From: Peptoniphilus raoultii
GTDB lineage: Bacteria > Bacillota > Clostridia > Tissierellales > Peptoniphilaceae
Reading direction: 5' to 3'
Assembly: GCF_900099555.1 (NCBI RefSeq)
Contig: NZ_FMWM01000002.1
Coordinates: 310,001 to 374,000 of the forward strand
Length of the DNA: 64,000 nucleotides
Numbering within the stretch: position 1 is the stretch's first letter; each line of letters begins with the position of its first letter. The notes beneath the pieces are model-generated. The model was given only the letters and a program-made list of their open reading frames with translations, was not told the origin of the DNA and did no database searches. Below, piece after piece: positions 32,024 to 39,992 of the stretch. A program made the translations under genes and the position numbers.

Positions 32024-33002
32024 CTGTCTTGCCTCTTGCTCTCAAATTATTTTTATCTAAATCAAAAATACTTTTTGTCCTTGTGCTTTCATTATTAACA
32101 TTATTATTAATATTATTTTCATCAGCTGGACCACTATTTAAATCTTTTAACTTCTTTTCAGCTAATTTTTTCTTCTTCCTAAGTCTTAAAATTAAGATAA
32201 GCATAATTAATATTAAGACTAATGAAGCATAGAAAAGATTTTTATAGATGTTATTTGCTCTGTGTTCTTTAATATCTTTTTCTTCAATTTCAGGAACATA
32301 GTCAATCCTATGGCCTCTAACAAGAAGCCTGTGGGTATTAATCATAATCGGAGTGCAGGTTAAAAGAGTTGCATAATCATGACCTTCTACAATTAATAGG
32401 TCATTAAATTCACTAGGAAGGACAACCTTAATTTGATCCACCTGATAGGCAAGAGTAGTTTCAATATTGTGAATATAAAACTTGTCGCCAATTTCCATTT
32501 TAGTAAGGTCCGTAAAAAGTCTGGCTTCCGGAAGTCCAGTGTGCGCAGTCAATACTGTATGTGTACTATTGCCTCCTATTGGAAGGGAGGTGCCCTCTAA
32601 GTGACCAACGCCTTTTTGTAAAACTTCTTCGGAAGTGCCCGCATAAACGGGAAGGTCCTCACCGATTTTTGGAATCTCAACGTGACCAATTTTTTCATGA
32701 ATTTCAAGCATCCTGGCATATTCAGCCCTGCCGCTTTCAAGTCTTTCCTTGTTATAGGGGTCTTCAGAAACAACATTTAGAAGAGAATCATTATAAGCCC
32801 TTGCAAGCCTTATACGATTTTTAATATCTTCACTTGTCAGTTCCTTTTTTCCCTCATCAAAATCTTCAACCTGATTATTAGCTTCAATTCTATAATAAAA
32901 ACGGCTAACCAAAGGATATAACATAATTAAAAAACCTAAAAGAAATACAAATCTTAAAATCCAAACCTTTAAAGGCGTCTTTCTTTTTTTCTTTTTGTCC
33001 AT
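32007..33002 (-). CDS. class C sortase, first of three
   Basis: This 331-residue protein has an N-terminal membrane helix, lid DPY (81-83), His154 (TAHTGLPEA), Cys216 (TLLTCTPIM), Arg225 (THRLLVRGHRI), a membrane helix and a long polar C-terminal tail rich in Asn, Asp and Lys. The lid plugs the active site in this class until a pilin substrate arrives. The ribosome site is AAGGAG. Closest of the three to the pilin genes, it is the likely main pilus polymerase. Confidence 0.95.
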   Translation of the reverse strand: MDKKKKRKTPLKVWILRFVFLLGFLIMLYPLVSRFYYRIEANNQVEDFDEGKKELTSEDIKNRIRLARAYNDSLLNVVSEDPYNKERLESGRAEYARMLEIHEKIGHVEIPKIGEDLPVYAGTSEEVLQKGVGHLEGTSLPIGGNSTHTVLTAHTGLPEARLFTDLTKMEIGDKFYIHNIETTLAYQVDQIKVVLPSEFNDLLIVEGHDYATLLTCTPIMINTHRLLVRGHRIDYVPEIEEKDIKEHRANNIYKNLFYASLVLILIMLILILRLRKKKKLAEKKLKDLNSGPADENNINNNVNNESTRTKSIFDLDKNNLRARGKTDEEDK

Positions 33003-33039
33003 AAAACTCCTTGCCGCTTTTATATAAATTCCTAACTAA

Positions 33040-34284
33040 CTACGATTTTTCTTTAGAAAAAATAAACACACAGCCCATAGCTATAAGTATAGACCCTGAA
33101 ATAATTGCAACTATTTGGGTAATATCGCCAGTTTTTGGAATCTTTACCCTAGGCTTATCCTTCTTATTAATAATTGCTTTTTTTGCCTCTTCAAAATAAT
33201 TTTCATCTACAGTAAAATTAATTTTATTACTGCTGATGATATAACCTTCCGGAGCCATGGTTTCCCAAAGAATATAATCTCCAAATGCCAAATTTTCAGC
33301 AGTAAAATTGCCATTGACATCAGATTTTAAAACATATTCCTTGCCATTTACAAGAAGGGGCTCTTCACCATCTTCCGTAACTTTAAGAACTTTAAAATAA
33401 GCTCCTTCTAAGGGATTATTATTTTCATCAACCTTAATAAACTTATAGCTGCCAAAATTCCCTGGATTTTTATTATTTACGACCTCAAGTCTTGTGCCCT
33501 CATTGCCGTAAATTTCAAAGGAAGTGTCTTCATTAACAATTACATAACCCTTAGGGGCTTTGATTTCTTTAAAAATGTATTTGCCTTCAGGAAGATTTTC
33601 AATGGCAATCAGCCCATTATCATCAGTAACAAGCTCCCTTGTCTCTCCCTTATCATCATAAGAATTTCCAGAAAGTTTAACCTCTTCCAAAGACTTGTCA
33701 AAAACCTTATATAGTTTAAAAACAGCTCCCGGAAGTTTATTTCCGTCATCTGAAAGCTTATAAAGTTCAACCCTATATTTTGGTGGTGGGTTAGGAGGTT
33801 TATCTGGTGGATATTCAGGCGGCTTTTTAGGTTTTTTGTACTCATACTTTGGAAGTACATCAAAATCCCTGCCATCTCTTGAAGGCATAATAATTAAAAA
33901 TGCCTCAACCTTTGGAGACTTGCCATCATTAGTTTCCTTTACAAGATAAGTTCCATCTTTTAATTCAAAAGTAATTAAGCCCATATCCTTACTTTCATTA
34001 AGTATACTTGGCCCCACCAAAAAATGATCATAGGTCTTTTTAAGATCATCATCAGATTTTTTTGAGAGCTCAGACAAAAGTTTTTGTTCATCTGAGGGAC
34101 GAGCATCCATAATCTTATAGATTTCAAAACTTCTTCCTTCAAGGTCCTGCATATAAGGAGATAGGGGAATTTTTATAGTAACATTCCCCTTATCTTCATA
34201 TGCAAAAACATTTGTTAAAGAAAGCACTTGGAGGAAAATAAGGACAAATAGAGCCTTGTTTATTAAATTAAATTTCTCTTTCAT
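33040..34284 (-). CDS. minor (probably basal) pilin with Cna-B domains
   Basis: This 414-residue protein has a signal peptide (ALFVLIFLQVLSLTNVFA) and an N-terminal pilin-like domain. A proline-rich linker (PPEYPPDKPPNPPPKY) follows, then two Cna-B domains with E boxes YIFKEIKAPKGYV and YILWETMAPEGYI. The sorting signal is IPKTGD at 382-387 plus a hydrophobic helix and basic end. Proline-rich segments are typical of basal pilins that join the fibre to the wall. It follows the major pilin gene and precedes the sortases. The ribosome site is AGGAGGAATT. Confidence 0.9.
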   Translation of the reverse strand: MKEKFNLINKALFVLIFLQVLSLTNVFAYEDKGNVTIKIPLSPYMQDLEGRSFEIYKIMDARPSDEQKLLSELSKKSDDDLKKTYDHFLVGPSILNESKDMGLITFELKDGTYLVKETNDGKSPKVEAFLIIMPSRDGRDFDVLPKYEYKKPKKPPEYPPDKPPNPPPKYRVELYKLSDDGNKLPGAVFKLYKVFDKSLEEVKLSGNSYDDKGETRELVTDDNGLIAIENLPEGKYIFKEIKAPKGYVIVNEDTSFEIYGNEGTRLEVVNNKNPGNFGSYKFIKVDENNNPLEGAYFKVLKVTEDGEEPLLVNGKEYVLKSDVNGNFTAENLAFGDYILWETMAPEGYIISSNKINFTVDENYFEEAKKAIINKKDKPRVKIPKTGDITQIVAIISGSILIAMGCVFIFSKEKS

Positions 34285-34338
34285 AATTCCTCCTACTTTC
34301 TAAATTATTTTATAAGATTTAAAATCTTGCCCTAAAAA

Positions 34339-36558
34339 TTATTGGTCTTCTACCTTATTCTTCTTCATTGCGTATGCAGCACCACCCATTAGAGAGATAC
34401 CTGCAAGTGCAAATACTAAAGTACCAATACCACCAGTTTGTGGAATACTTACCTTCTTATTCTTAATTTGTTGACCGTAATGTTGAGTTTCACCATCTTT
34501 TATTTCTTTTTCGTACTTCATTTCTGCAGCTGTTCCATTGTAAGTTCCTTCATCAACTACAAATGTATAAGTATTGTTGTTATTTGCATATCCTTCTGGT
34601 GCAGCAGTTTCCACTAAAGTATATGAACCTTTATCAAGTCCTTTTACTTCAAATTTACCTTCATTATCTGAAACAAATTTAATGGCATCTTCTTGTTTTT
34701 TAACCCACTTGTATTCAGTCTTTGCAAGAACAGCTTTGTTATAAGCATCTTGTGCAGCAGTTACTTTTTGCTTTTCTTCATCCGTTTGTTTATCTTTTTC
34801 TAACTTATTGTAGGTTTCTACAGCTTTGTCTAAGGTTTCTTTAGCAGTTTTAATCTTTTCGTCTGCTTTAGCTTTTTCTGCATCATCTAAATAAGCAAGG
34901 AATTCTCCTCCATCATTTTTAATTACAAATTCAGCACCAAATAATCTTTCAACTTTTTCTTGAGTTCCATCATTATTAAAATCAACGTTATTGATTTTAA
35001 TAAATCTCTTACCATAAGTTACAACCTTTGGTTCTGATGGATTTAGTGGCTTCGGATTGTCCTTGTCACCTTTGTTTGTAATTTTTACAACACCATTTTC
35101 AAATGATACATATTCCGGTTCATAACCTGCAACACGTTCTACAACCTTATAGGTTTTATTATCGTCAAGATCTGTAAAAGTATATTTAAATTGTTCTTTA
35201 GCACCAACTGTTACAGACTTAACTTCTTCCCAATCATTTCCTTTTTGTTCATAAAGAGTATAGGTTACAATTGCGTTTGCGTCTGCCTCAGTTGTTTTGT
35301 TGTCGCCATCTCTATCCCAAGATTTTTCTACACTAATTTTTTTGTCTTTAGGATTACCAGTCTTAGGTTCTGATTTTACTTGTGGTTTGTGTCCATAATA
35401 GAAGATAACGTCATTGGCTTGTGGAACTTCAACAGGAGTATCCCTATTAAGCATTGCAGAATATGCAAAGTTTAATGTAACTGCACTAAATTTTGCAGCA
35501 TCTGTTACTTTTTTAAGTCCTGCTTCTGTAAAGTCAACCTTATATCCTCTGGCATCTTCTTGAACTGTGTAGTCAGTTCCCTTATCAAAAGTTAAGGTCT
35601 TTTCGTCTGCACCTTCTGTGTATTTTCCACTTATAACTAAATCTTTCTTATAAGTTAAACCATCCATCATGGAGTCATTCCATGTTAAGAACTTGTAGTC
35701 AGCATCTTTTGGAATTTCAGTTTGAACTACGTATTCTACTACATCGCCAATTTTTCTACTAACAGTATCTTTTACTCTTTGGTTTTGATCATACTTGATT
35801 TCAGTATCAGTAGCTTCTGCAGTATTTCCTTTGAAGTTCTTGTCAATTTTTGGAGCATCTTCAGTGTTCTTTGGATAAACATGAGCATCTGTAACTACTC
35901 CCTTTTCATTTACAAGGGGAAGAGTTAAGATAACTGGTACTGCATACATTCCTGTTAGTGATGTTTCTTTTCCATCAACATTTCCCTTGTAAGTAGATTT
36001 TTCTTTTACTTCAAGGATTCTATAAAGTCCTGTAAAACCTTGAGTTTGAAAAACCGCACCACCTGTTTCAGTCTTTTTCCCCATAATATCAGTTTGAGCT
36101 AAAGCTCTTTTTGTATAATCAGCTTCACTTTCACCTGGGTTGCGTTCTATTTCATCCCCATCTACGTTAATATAAGACCAGTTTGCATCTTTCTTTTGTT
36201 CTTCAGCACTATTTTTGTCTACGTTATCTGCTGCAGTCCATCTTTGCCATACAAAGTAAACTCCTGCAATTTCTGAAGCACCTTCACCAAAATAATTACC
36301 AATATCAGTGATTTGTTCACCTGTGTATTTGATTCTTTTGCCATCTACTTCTTTAAAGCCTTCTTGCTTGCCTTCTTTGCCAAAGTATTCAGCTGCTCCC
36401 TTTTCCTTTAGTAACATCTTATGCAATGTTACAGAGCCTGTTGTTTTTTCTCTCTGATCATCTCCTCGATCATTTTGTGCAAGAGCTGTTAATGGAAGTG
36501 CAAGAATAGAGAAAATCATTGCAAATGCCAGTAACATTGAAATAACTTTGTTTTTCAT
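34339..36558 (-). CDS. major pilin (SpaA/SpaH type, isopeptide-forming)
   Basis: This 739-residue protein has a signal peptide ending LPLTALA. The pilin motif AHVYPKN supplies Lys230, the expected cross-linking residue. Isopeptide-forming domains follow, including a Cna-B end with the E box YTLVETAAPEGYA. The sorting signal is IPQTGG (705-710), with a hydrophobic segment and charged tail. An inserted charged helical hairpin (about 590-650, rich in Lys, Ala and Glu) lies inside the last domain, which is unusual. It is the first gene of the operon, so it is the shaft subunit. The ribosome site is AAGGAGAG. Confidence 0.93.
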   Translation of the reverse strand: MKNKVISMLLAFAMIFSILALPLTALAQNDRGDDQREKTTGSVTLHKMLLKEKGAAEYFGKEGKQEGFKEVDGKRIKYTGEQITDIGNYFGEGASEIAGVYFVWQRWTAADNVDKNSAEEQKKDANWSYINVDGDEIERNPGESEADYTKRALAQTDIMGKKTETGGAVFQTQGFTGLYRILEVKEKSTYKGNVDGKETSLTGMYAVPVILTLPLVNEKGVVTDAHVYPKNTEDAPKIDKNFKGNTAEATDTEIKYDQNQRVKDTVSRKIGDVVEYVVQTEIPKDADYKFLTWNDSMMDGLTYKKDLVISGKYTEGADEKTLTFDKGTDYTVQEDARGYKVDFTEAGLKKVTDAAKFSAVTLNFAYSAMLNRDTPVEVPQANDVIFYYGHKPQVKSEPKTGNPKDKKISVEKSWDRDGDNKTTEADANAIVTYTLYEQKGNDWEEVKSVTVGAKEQFKYTFTDLDDNKTYKVVERVAGYEPEYVSFENGVVKITNKGDKDNPKPLNPSEPKVVTYGKRFIKINNVDFNNDGTQEKVERLFGAEFVIKNDGGEFLAYLDDAEKAKADEKIKTAKETLDKAVETYNKLEKDKQTDEEKQKVTAAQDAYNKAVLAKTEYKWVKKQEDAIKFVSDNEGKFEVKGLDKGSYTLVETAAPEGYANNNNTYTFVVDEGTYNGTAAEMKYEKEIKDGETQHYGQQIKNKKVSIPQTGGIGTLVFALAGISLMGGAAYAMKKNKVEDQ

Positions 36559-36589
36559 ATTATCTCTCCTTATAAAAAATTTAGGGCAC

Positions 36590-36609
36590 TACTTTTATTA
36601 ATAAAAGTA
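36590..36609 (-). promoter_or_regulatory. 20-bp perfect palindrome in the pilus operon leader
   Basis: TACTTTTATTAATAAAAGTA reads the same on both strands. It lies about 30 bp upstream of the major pilin ATG and 20-40 bp downstream of the promoter -10, inside the expected leader RNA. It could be a dimeric repressor operator blocking elongation, or a hairpin near the ribosome site. No known operator consensus is recognised. Confidence 0.5.
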
Positions 36610-36629
36610 TACTCGTACACTACAACCTA

Positions 36630-36638
36630 ATTATAGCA
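36630..36638 (-). promoter_or_regulatory. extended -10 promoter of the pilus operon
   Basis: On the minus strand TGCTATAAT is a full extended -10. No convincing -35 is present 17 bp upstream, so activation by a regulator or by upstream DNA shape is likely. Transcription would start near 36623, giving a leader of about 65 nt. Confidence 0.6.
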
Positions 36639-36738
36639 TTAAAGTTGCAATTGATGCTGATTTACTAGAAATTCTACGTTTTTGTTGTTTTTTTTTTTTT
36701 TATTTTCTTTTAGTAAATCTTTTCTTTTTGTTTTTGGG

Positions 36739-36782
36739 TTTTGAAAGTAATATTTGACTTTTGTAAAATATTACTTTCAAAA
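36739..36782. repeat. 17-bp perfect inverted repeat with 10-nt spacer
   Basis: TTTTGAAAGTAATATTT at 36739-36755 pairs perfectly with AAATATTACTTTCAAAA at 36766-36782. It is the strongest hairpin in the pilus-ahpC space. It has no T run on either side, so it is not a standard terminator. It could be a regulator site, a barrier between divergent units, or the remnant of a small mobile element. Confidence 0.55.
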
Positions 36783-37072
36783 TTCCATTATGAAAAACTA
36801 ATTTTTTTAAAAAATTGCTATAAATTTTAAAAAAATTTTTGCTTTTTAATCTATAAAAAATAAGTTTTTGTTTTTATAATACTGTATAAAAAATTTCTTT
36901 CTTATATTTATTTCAAAGATATATATAATGGTGTGTTTATTTTTCAGAACTAAAATTTCTTCCATTTATTTAAATTTTATGTCCTTAATTCTGATTTAAA
37001 AATATAATCTTGTGGTATATTATCTATATATAAGCAATATAAGTTATATATAATAGAAAGAAGGAGGAAAAA

Positions 37073-37642
37073 ATGAGCGAAAATTTTATTGGTAAAGTAA
37101 TTGAAGACTTTAAGGTTCCGGCTTATTATGACGGAAAATTTATTGATGTTTGTAGAGATGATTTAAAGGGAAAATGGTCTGTTTTCTTTTTCTATCCAGG
37201 CGACTTCACTTTTGTTTGTCCTACTGAATTAGAAGACATTGCTAAAATTTATGATAAATTCCAAAATATTAATACTACTGTTTATTCTGTTTCTACTGAT
37301 TCTGAATTTTCTCATAAACAATGGCACGAAAGTTCTGAAGCTGTAGGTAAAACTAACTTCCCTATGATTGGTGATAGGGCATTAAAACTTACTAAATCTT
37401 TTGGTGTTTTAATTGAAGAAGAAGGTCAAGCTTTAAGGGGAACTTTTATTGTAAATCCTGATCTTGAAATTGTGGCTTATGAAATTCACTCACCTGGCAT
37501 TGGTAGAAATGCTAAAGAACTTTTGAGAAAGGTTGAAGCTGCTCAATTTGTTTATGAACATGGCGACAAGGTTTGTCCTGCAGCTTGGGAACCAGGCGAT
37601 GATACTTTAGAGCCTGGCATTGATTTAGTTGGAAAAATTTAA
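37073..37642 (+). CDS. ahpC: alkyl hydroperoxide reductase subunit C (2-Cys peroxiredoxin)
   Basis: This 189-residue protein has peroxidatic Cys49 in FTFVCPTE and resolving Cys168 in KVCPAAWEPG, with catalytic Arg in the conserved place. The C-terminus is of AhpC type. It reduces peroxides in the cytoplasm. No ahpF follows; reduction must come from thioredoxin or a distant reductase. The gene is single, with a strong GAAGGAGG site and its own terminator. No clear PerR box is seen upstream. Confidence 0.96.
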   Translation: MSENFIGKVIEDFKVPAYYDGKFIDVCRDDLKGKWSVFFFYPGDFTFVCPTELEDIAKIYDKFQNINTTVYSVSTDSEFSHKQWHESSEAVGKTNFPMIGDRALKLTKSFGVLIEEEGQALRGTFIVNPDLEIVAYEIHSPGIGRNAKELLRKVEAAQFVYEHGDKVCPAAWEPGDDTLEPGIDLVGKI

Positions 37643-37662
37643 TTTTTTTGTTTTTTAATATT

Positions 37663-37719
37663 GGAGGGCTGTCTTTAATGAATGAGCGTTAGCGAACGGG
37701 TGGACAGTCCCTCTTTTTT
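37663..37719 (+). terminator. terminator of ahpC made from a GGGACTGTCC-family element
   Basis: GAGGGCTGTC (37664-37673) pairs with GACAGTCCCTC (37703-37713) with one bulged base, enclosing an inner CGTT-AGCG-AACG hairpin, and TTTTTT follows. It serves as the ahpC terminator and belongs to the dispersed family of similar palindromes in this region. Confidence 0.7.
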
Positions 37720-37743
37720 ATGTTTAAAAGCAGGACAAAAAAG

Positions 37744-37800
37744 TAGAAAAAAGCAGGGCTGTCTTTAGCGAATAAAATGAGCGTAAGGCTGTCCTGCTTC
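37744..37800. repeat. second GGGACTGTCC-family stem-loop after ahpC
   Basis: AAGCAGG at 37751-37757 pairs with CCTGCTT, and the inside carries GCTGTCTTTAGCG and GAGCGTAAGGCTGT, words shared with the previous element. This looks like a diverged copy of the ahpC terminator element. It lacks a T run, so its role is unclear. Confidence 0.45.
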
Positions 37801-37828
37801 AAAAAATTATTAATTTGTTAATTATTTT

Positions 37829-38013
37829 TGTGGATAAGTTTTAATGTTAATTGATAATAGGCTGGGGAAAACTATAAATTTTAATATTTTGGACCATGAA
37901 TTGTAAATTCACAGTAAATGTTTATAAATTTTTCCTAAAAGGTCCTTTTTTATGTGGATAATGTTCATAACTTTGGGGATAAAGTATTGGCCTATTTATT
38001 TGCCTGTGGAAAA
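37829..38013 (+). other. cluster of DnaA-box-like 9-mers
   Basis: Two perfect TGTGGATAA boxes (37829-37837, 37953-37961) and three one- or two-base variants (TGGGGAAAA 37863, TGGGGATAA 37974, TGTGGAAAA 38005) lie in about 185 bp of gene-free, AT-rich DNA, all in one direction. A third perfect box is at 38166-38174 inside the ABC-F gene. TGTGGATAA is the complement of the consensus TTATCCACA. No dnaA or dnaN gene is near. The cluster may titrate or reset DnaA, or act in gene control. Confidence 0.5.
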
Positions 38014-38027
38014 TTCTTCAAAGTTTT

Positions 38028-39914
38028 TTAACTTTTCTCATCTAAACTAAACCATTCTTCATAAAGATTTTCTATTGATTTTTCAAGGCCTTCACGTTCT
38101 TTTGAAAGTGATGAAATTAAAGAAAAATCGTCGTAGGTCTTATTATTAACCAGTTTTTCATCGACTGTGGATAAATCTTTTTCAAGTTTTTTTATTTCTT
38201 CTTCCAGCTTCTTCTTTTTATCATTTAGAATCTTTTTTTCCCTGCGATTTTTTTGGTCTTCTTTTTTCTTTTTTTGAATTTCTGTTTTGGAAATATAGAC
38301 TTCTTCCTCTTCTTCCTTTTCTGTTTTTTCCAAGTAATAGTCATAATTTCCAAGATACTCATCAATGCCGTCTCCACTCATGGCAAAAATTTTGCTGCAC
38401 ACCTTATTTAAAAAGTATCTGTCATGGGAGATGGTTAAAATTGTTCCCTCATATAATTTTATAGCATCTTCTAAAATTTCCTTTGAATCTATATCAAGGT
38501 GGTTAGTGGGTTCGTCAAGTAAAAGGAAGTTTGCCTTTGATAGCATTATTTTTAAAAGGGACAGTCTTGCCCTCTCGCCCCCTGATAAATCTGAAATTAT
38601 TTTAAAAATATCATCACCAACAAATAAAAATTGAGCAAGATAAGAACGAATTTGAAAGTGATTAAGCAGGGGATAGGCATCCCAAATTTCATCAATCACT
38701 GTGTTTTCGTAATTTAAATTTTCCATTTCTTGGTCAAAATAGGCTATTTTTACATTGGTTCCTATAATAAATTCTCCGCTATCTTGAGGAATTTTCCCTG
38801 TAATTATTTTAAAAAGTGTTGATTTGCCTACACCATTTGATCCAATTAAGCCCACCACATCTTTTTTATAGACATTTGCTGATAGGTTTTCAAAAATTTT
38901 TCTATCTCCAAAAAATTTTGACAGGTCTTTAATTTTTAAAACTTCTTTTCCTGATTCAATTTGAGTGGAAAAGCTGATTTTCCCCTTTTTTTCTTCTAGG
39001 GGTTTGTCTAATTTTTTCATTTGGTCAAGGAGTTTTTGCCTTGACTTACCTTGGCGAATAAATCTGTCCCTGCCTAGGCTCAAATATCTTTTTATTATTT
39101 CCTCCTGCCTTTTTATTTCTTTTTGCTGATTTTCATACTGTTTCTTTAAAAGTTCTAGGTCTTTTTTTCTTTGGGAAGAATAGGTATCATAATTTCCCCT
39201 ATAGGAATGGGAAACTCCATGGTCCAGCAAAACTATTTTATTTACAACGTTATTTAAAAAATATCTGTCATGGGAAATTAAGATTAATGACCCCTTATAG
39301 TCCTTTAAAAATTTTTCAAGCCAAGATATGGCTCCTATATCAAGATGGTTTGTCGGTTCATCTAAAAGTAGGAGTGAGGAGTCTGTTAAAAGAAGTTTTG
39401 CAAGGGCAACTCTTGCCTTTTCCCCGCCGCTTAATTTTTTTATTTCCTTCGAAAATTCATCTTCTGTAAAGCCAAGACCAATTAAGGTCCCCCTGATTTT
39501 TGAAGGGTAAGAATAGCCCCCTCTTTCATTAAATTTTTCCAAAAGATGGGCATAGGAATTTAAAAGGTCAAGAGATTCGGGATTTTCAGAAATTTTTTTG
39601 GTGAGTTCTGAAAGGTCCTTTTCCATTTTAATAAGATGATTAAAAACTTCTAGGCAGTTTTCATAAACTGTTCCCTTTAATTCTAAATTTAGCTGCTGCT
39701 CTAAATATCCCATAGACAAATCCTTTTTCTTAAAAATTTCTCCACCGTCATAGGATATTTCTCCCAAAATTATTTTAAAAAGAGTTGTTTTTCCAGCCCC
39801 ATTTGTGCCAATCAAGCCTATTTTGTCGCCCTCTTCCACAATTAGGTCTGCTTTTTTTATGACTTCTTTATCTATATAAGTTTTTGATATGTTTGTTAAG
39901 GATAAATCCGGCAT
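38028..39914 (-). CDS. ABC-F family ATPase (ribosome-associated, Uup/YdiF-like)
   Basis: This 628-residue protein has two ABC cassettes and no membrane segments. The first has GTNGAGKTTL, KLSGGEKARVALAKLLL and LLLDEPTNHLD. The second has GSNGVGKSTLFK, DLSGGERARLSLLKIML and another LLLDEPTNHLD. A basic linker of about 80 residues (KQYENQQKEIKRQEEIIKRY) joins them, and a long coiled-coil C-terminus follows. ABC-F proteins bind the ribosomal E site and help stalled translation; some give antibiotic resistance. The length and coiled-coil tail fit YdiF/Uup-like housekeeping members. It is divergent from rex. Confidence 0.92.
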   Translation of the reverse strand: MPDLSLTNISKTYIDKEVIKKADLIVEEGDKIGLIGTNGAGKTTLFKIILGEISYDGGEIFKKKDLSMGYLEQQLNLELKGTVYENCLEVFNHLIKMEKDLSELTKKISENPESLDLLNSYAHLLEKFNERGGYSYPSKIRGTLIGLGFTEDEFSKEIKKLSGGEKARVALAKLLLTDSSLLLLDEPTNHLDIGAISWLEKFLKDYKGSLILISHDRYFLNNVVNKIVLLDHGVSHSYRGNYDTYSSQRKKDLELLKKQYENQQKEIKRQEEIIKRYLSLGRDRFIRQGKSRQKLLDQMKKLDKPLEEKKGKISFSTQIESGKEVLKIKDLSKFFGDRKIFENLSANVYKKDVVGLIGSNGVGKSTLFKIITGKIPQDSGEFIIGTNVKIAYFDQEMENLNYENTVIDEIWDAYPLLNHFQIRSYLAQFLFVGDDIFKIISDLSGGERARLSLLKIMLSKANFLLLDEPTNHLDIDSKEILEDAIKLYEGTILTISHDRYFLNKVCSKIFAMSGDGIDEYLGNYDYYLEKTEKEEEEEVYISKTEIQKKKKEDQKNRREKKILNDKKKKLEEEIKKLEKDLSTVDEKLVNNKTYDDFSLISSLSKEREGLEKSIENLYEEWFSLDEKS

Positions 39915-39942
39915 AGTAACCTCCTCTTGTATTTTAACAGAA

Positions 39943-39971
39943 TTTACAAAGCTTTAAAAGATTGTTATAAT
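39943..39971 (+). promoter_or_regulatory. promoter of the rex operon
   Basis: TTTACA at 39943-39948, a 17-bp spacer and TATAAT at 39966-39971, which also has the TG of an extended -10. It lies 22 bp before the rex ATG. A near-complete match to a vegetative sigma promoter. Confidence 0.8.
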
Positions 39972-39992
39972 ATTTTAAGTTGGGGGTGAATT

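Larger units (their letters stand above)
36610..37072. other. AT-rich regulatory space between pilus operon and ahpC
   Basis: No gene is seen in this stretch. It holds the pilus promoter, an inverted repeat GATTTACTA/TAGTAAATC that brackets a run of 14 T (36688-36701), a hairpin with 17-bp perfect arms (36739-36782), and the ahpC leader ending in AAGGAGG. The rest is very AT-rich with short runs of T and A and no further motif. Confidence 0.6.

Noticed and set aside
37640-38030. Possibility that the DnaA-box cluster is the chromosome origin
   Set aside because: No dnaA, dnaN, rpmH or gyrase gene is near and no clear unwinding element was recognised; kept only as a DnaA-box cluster.
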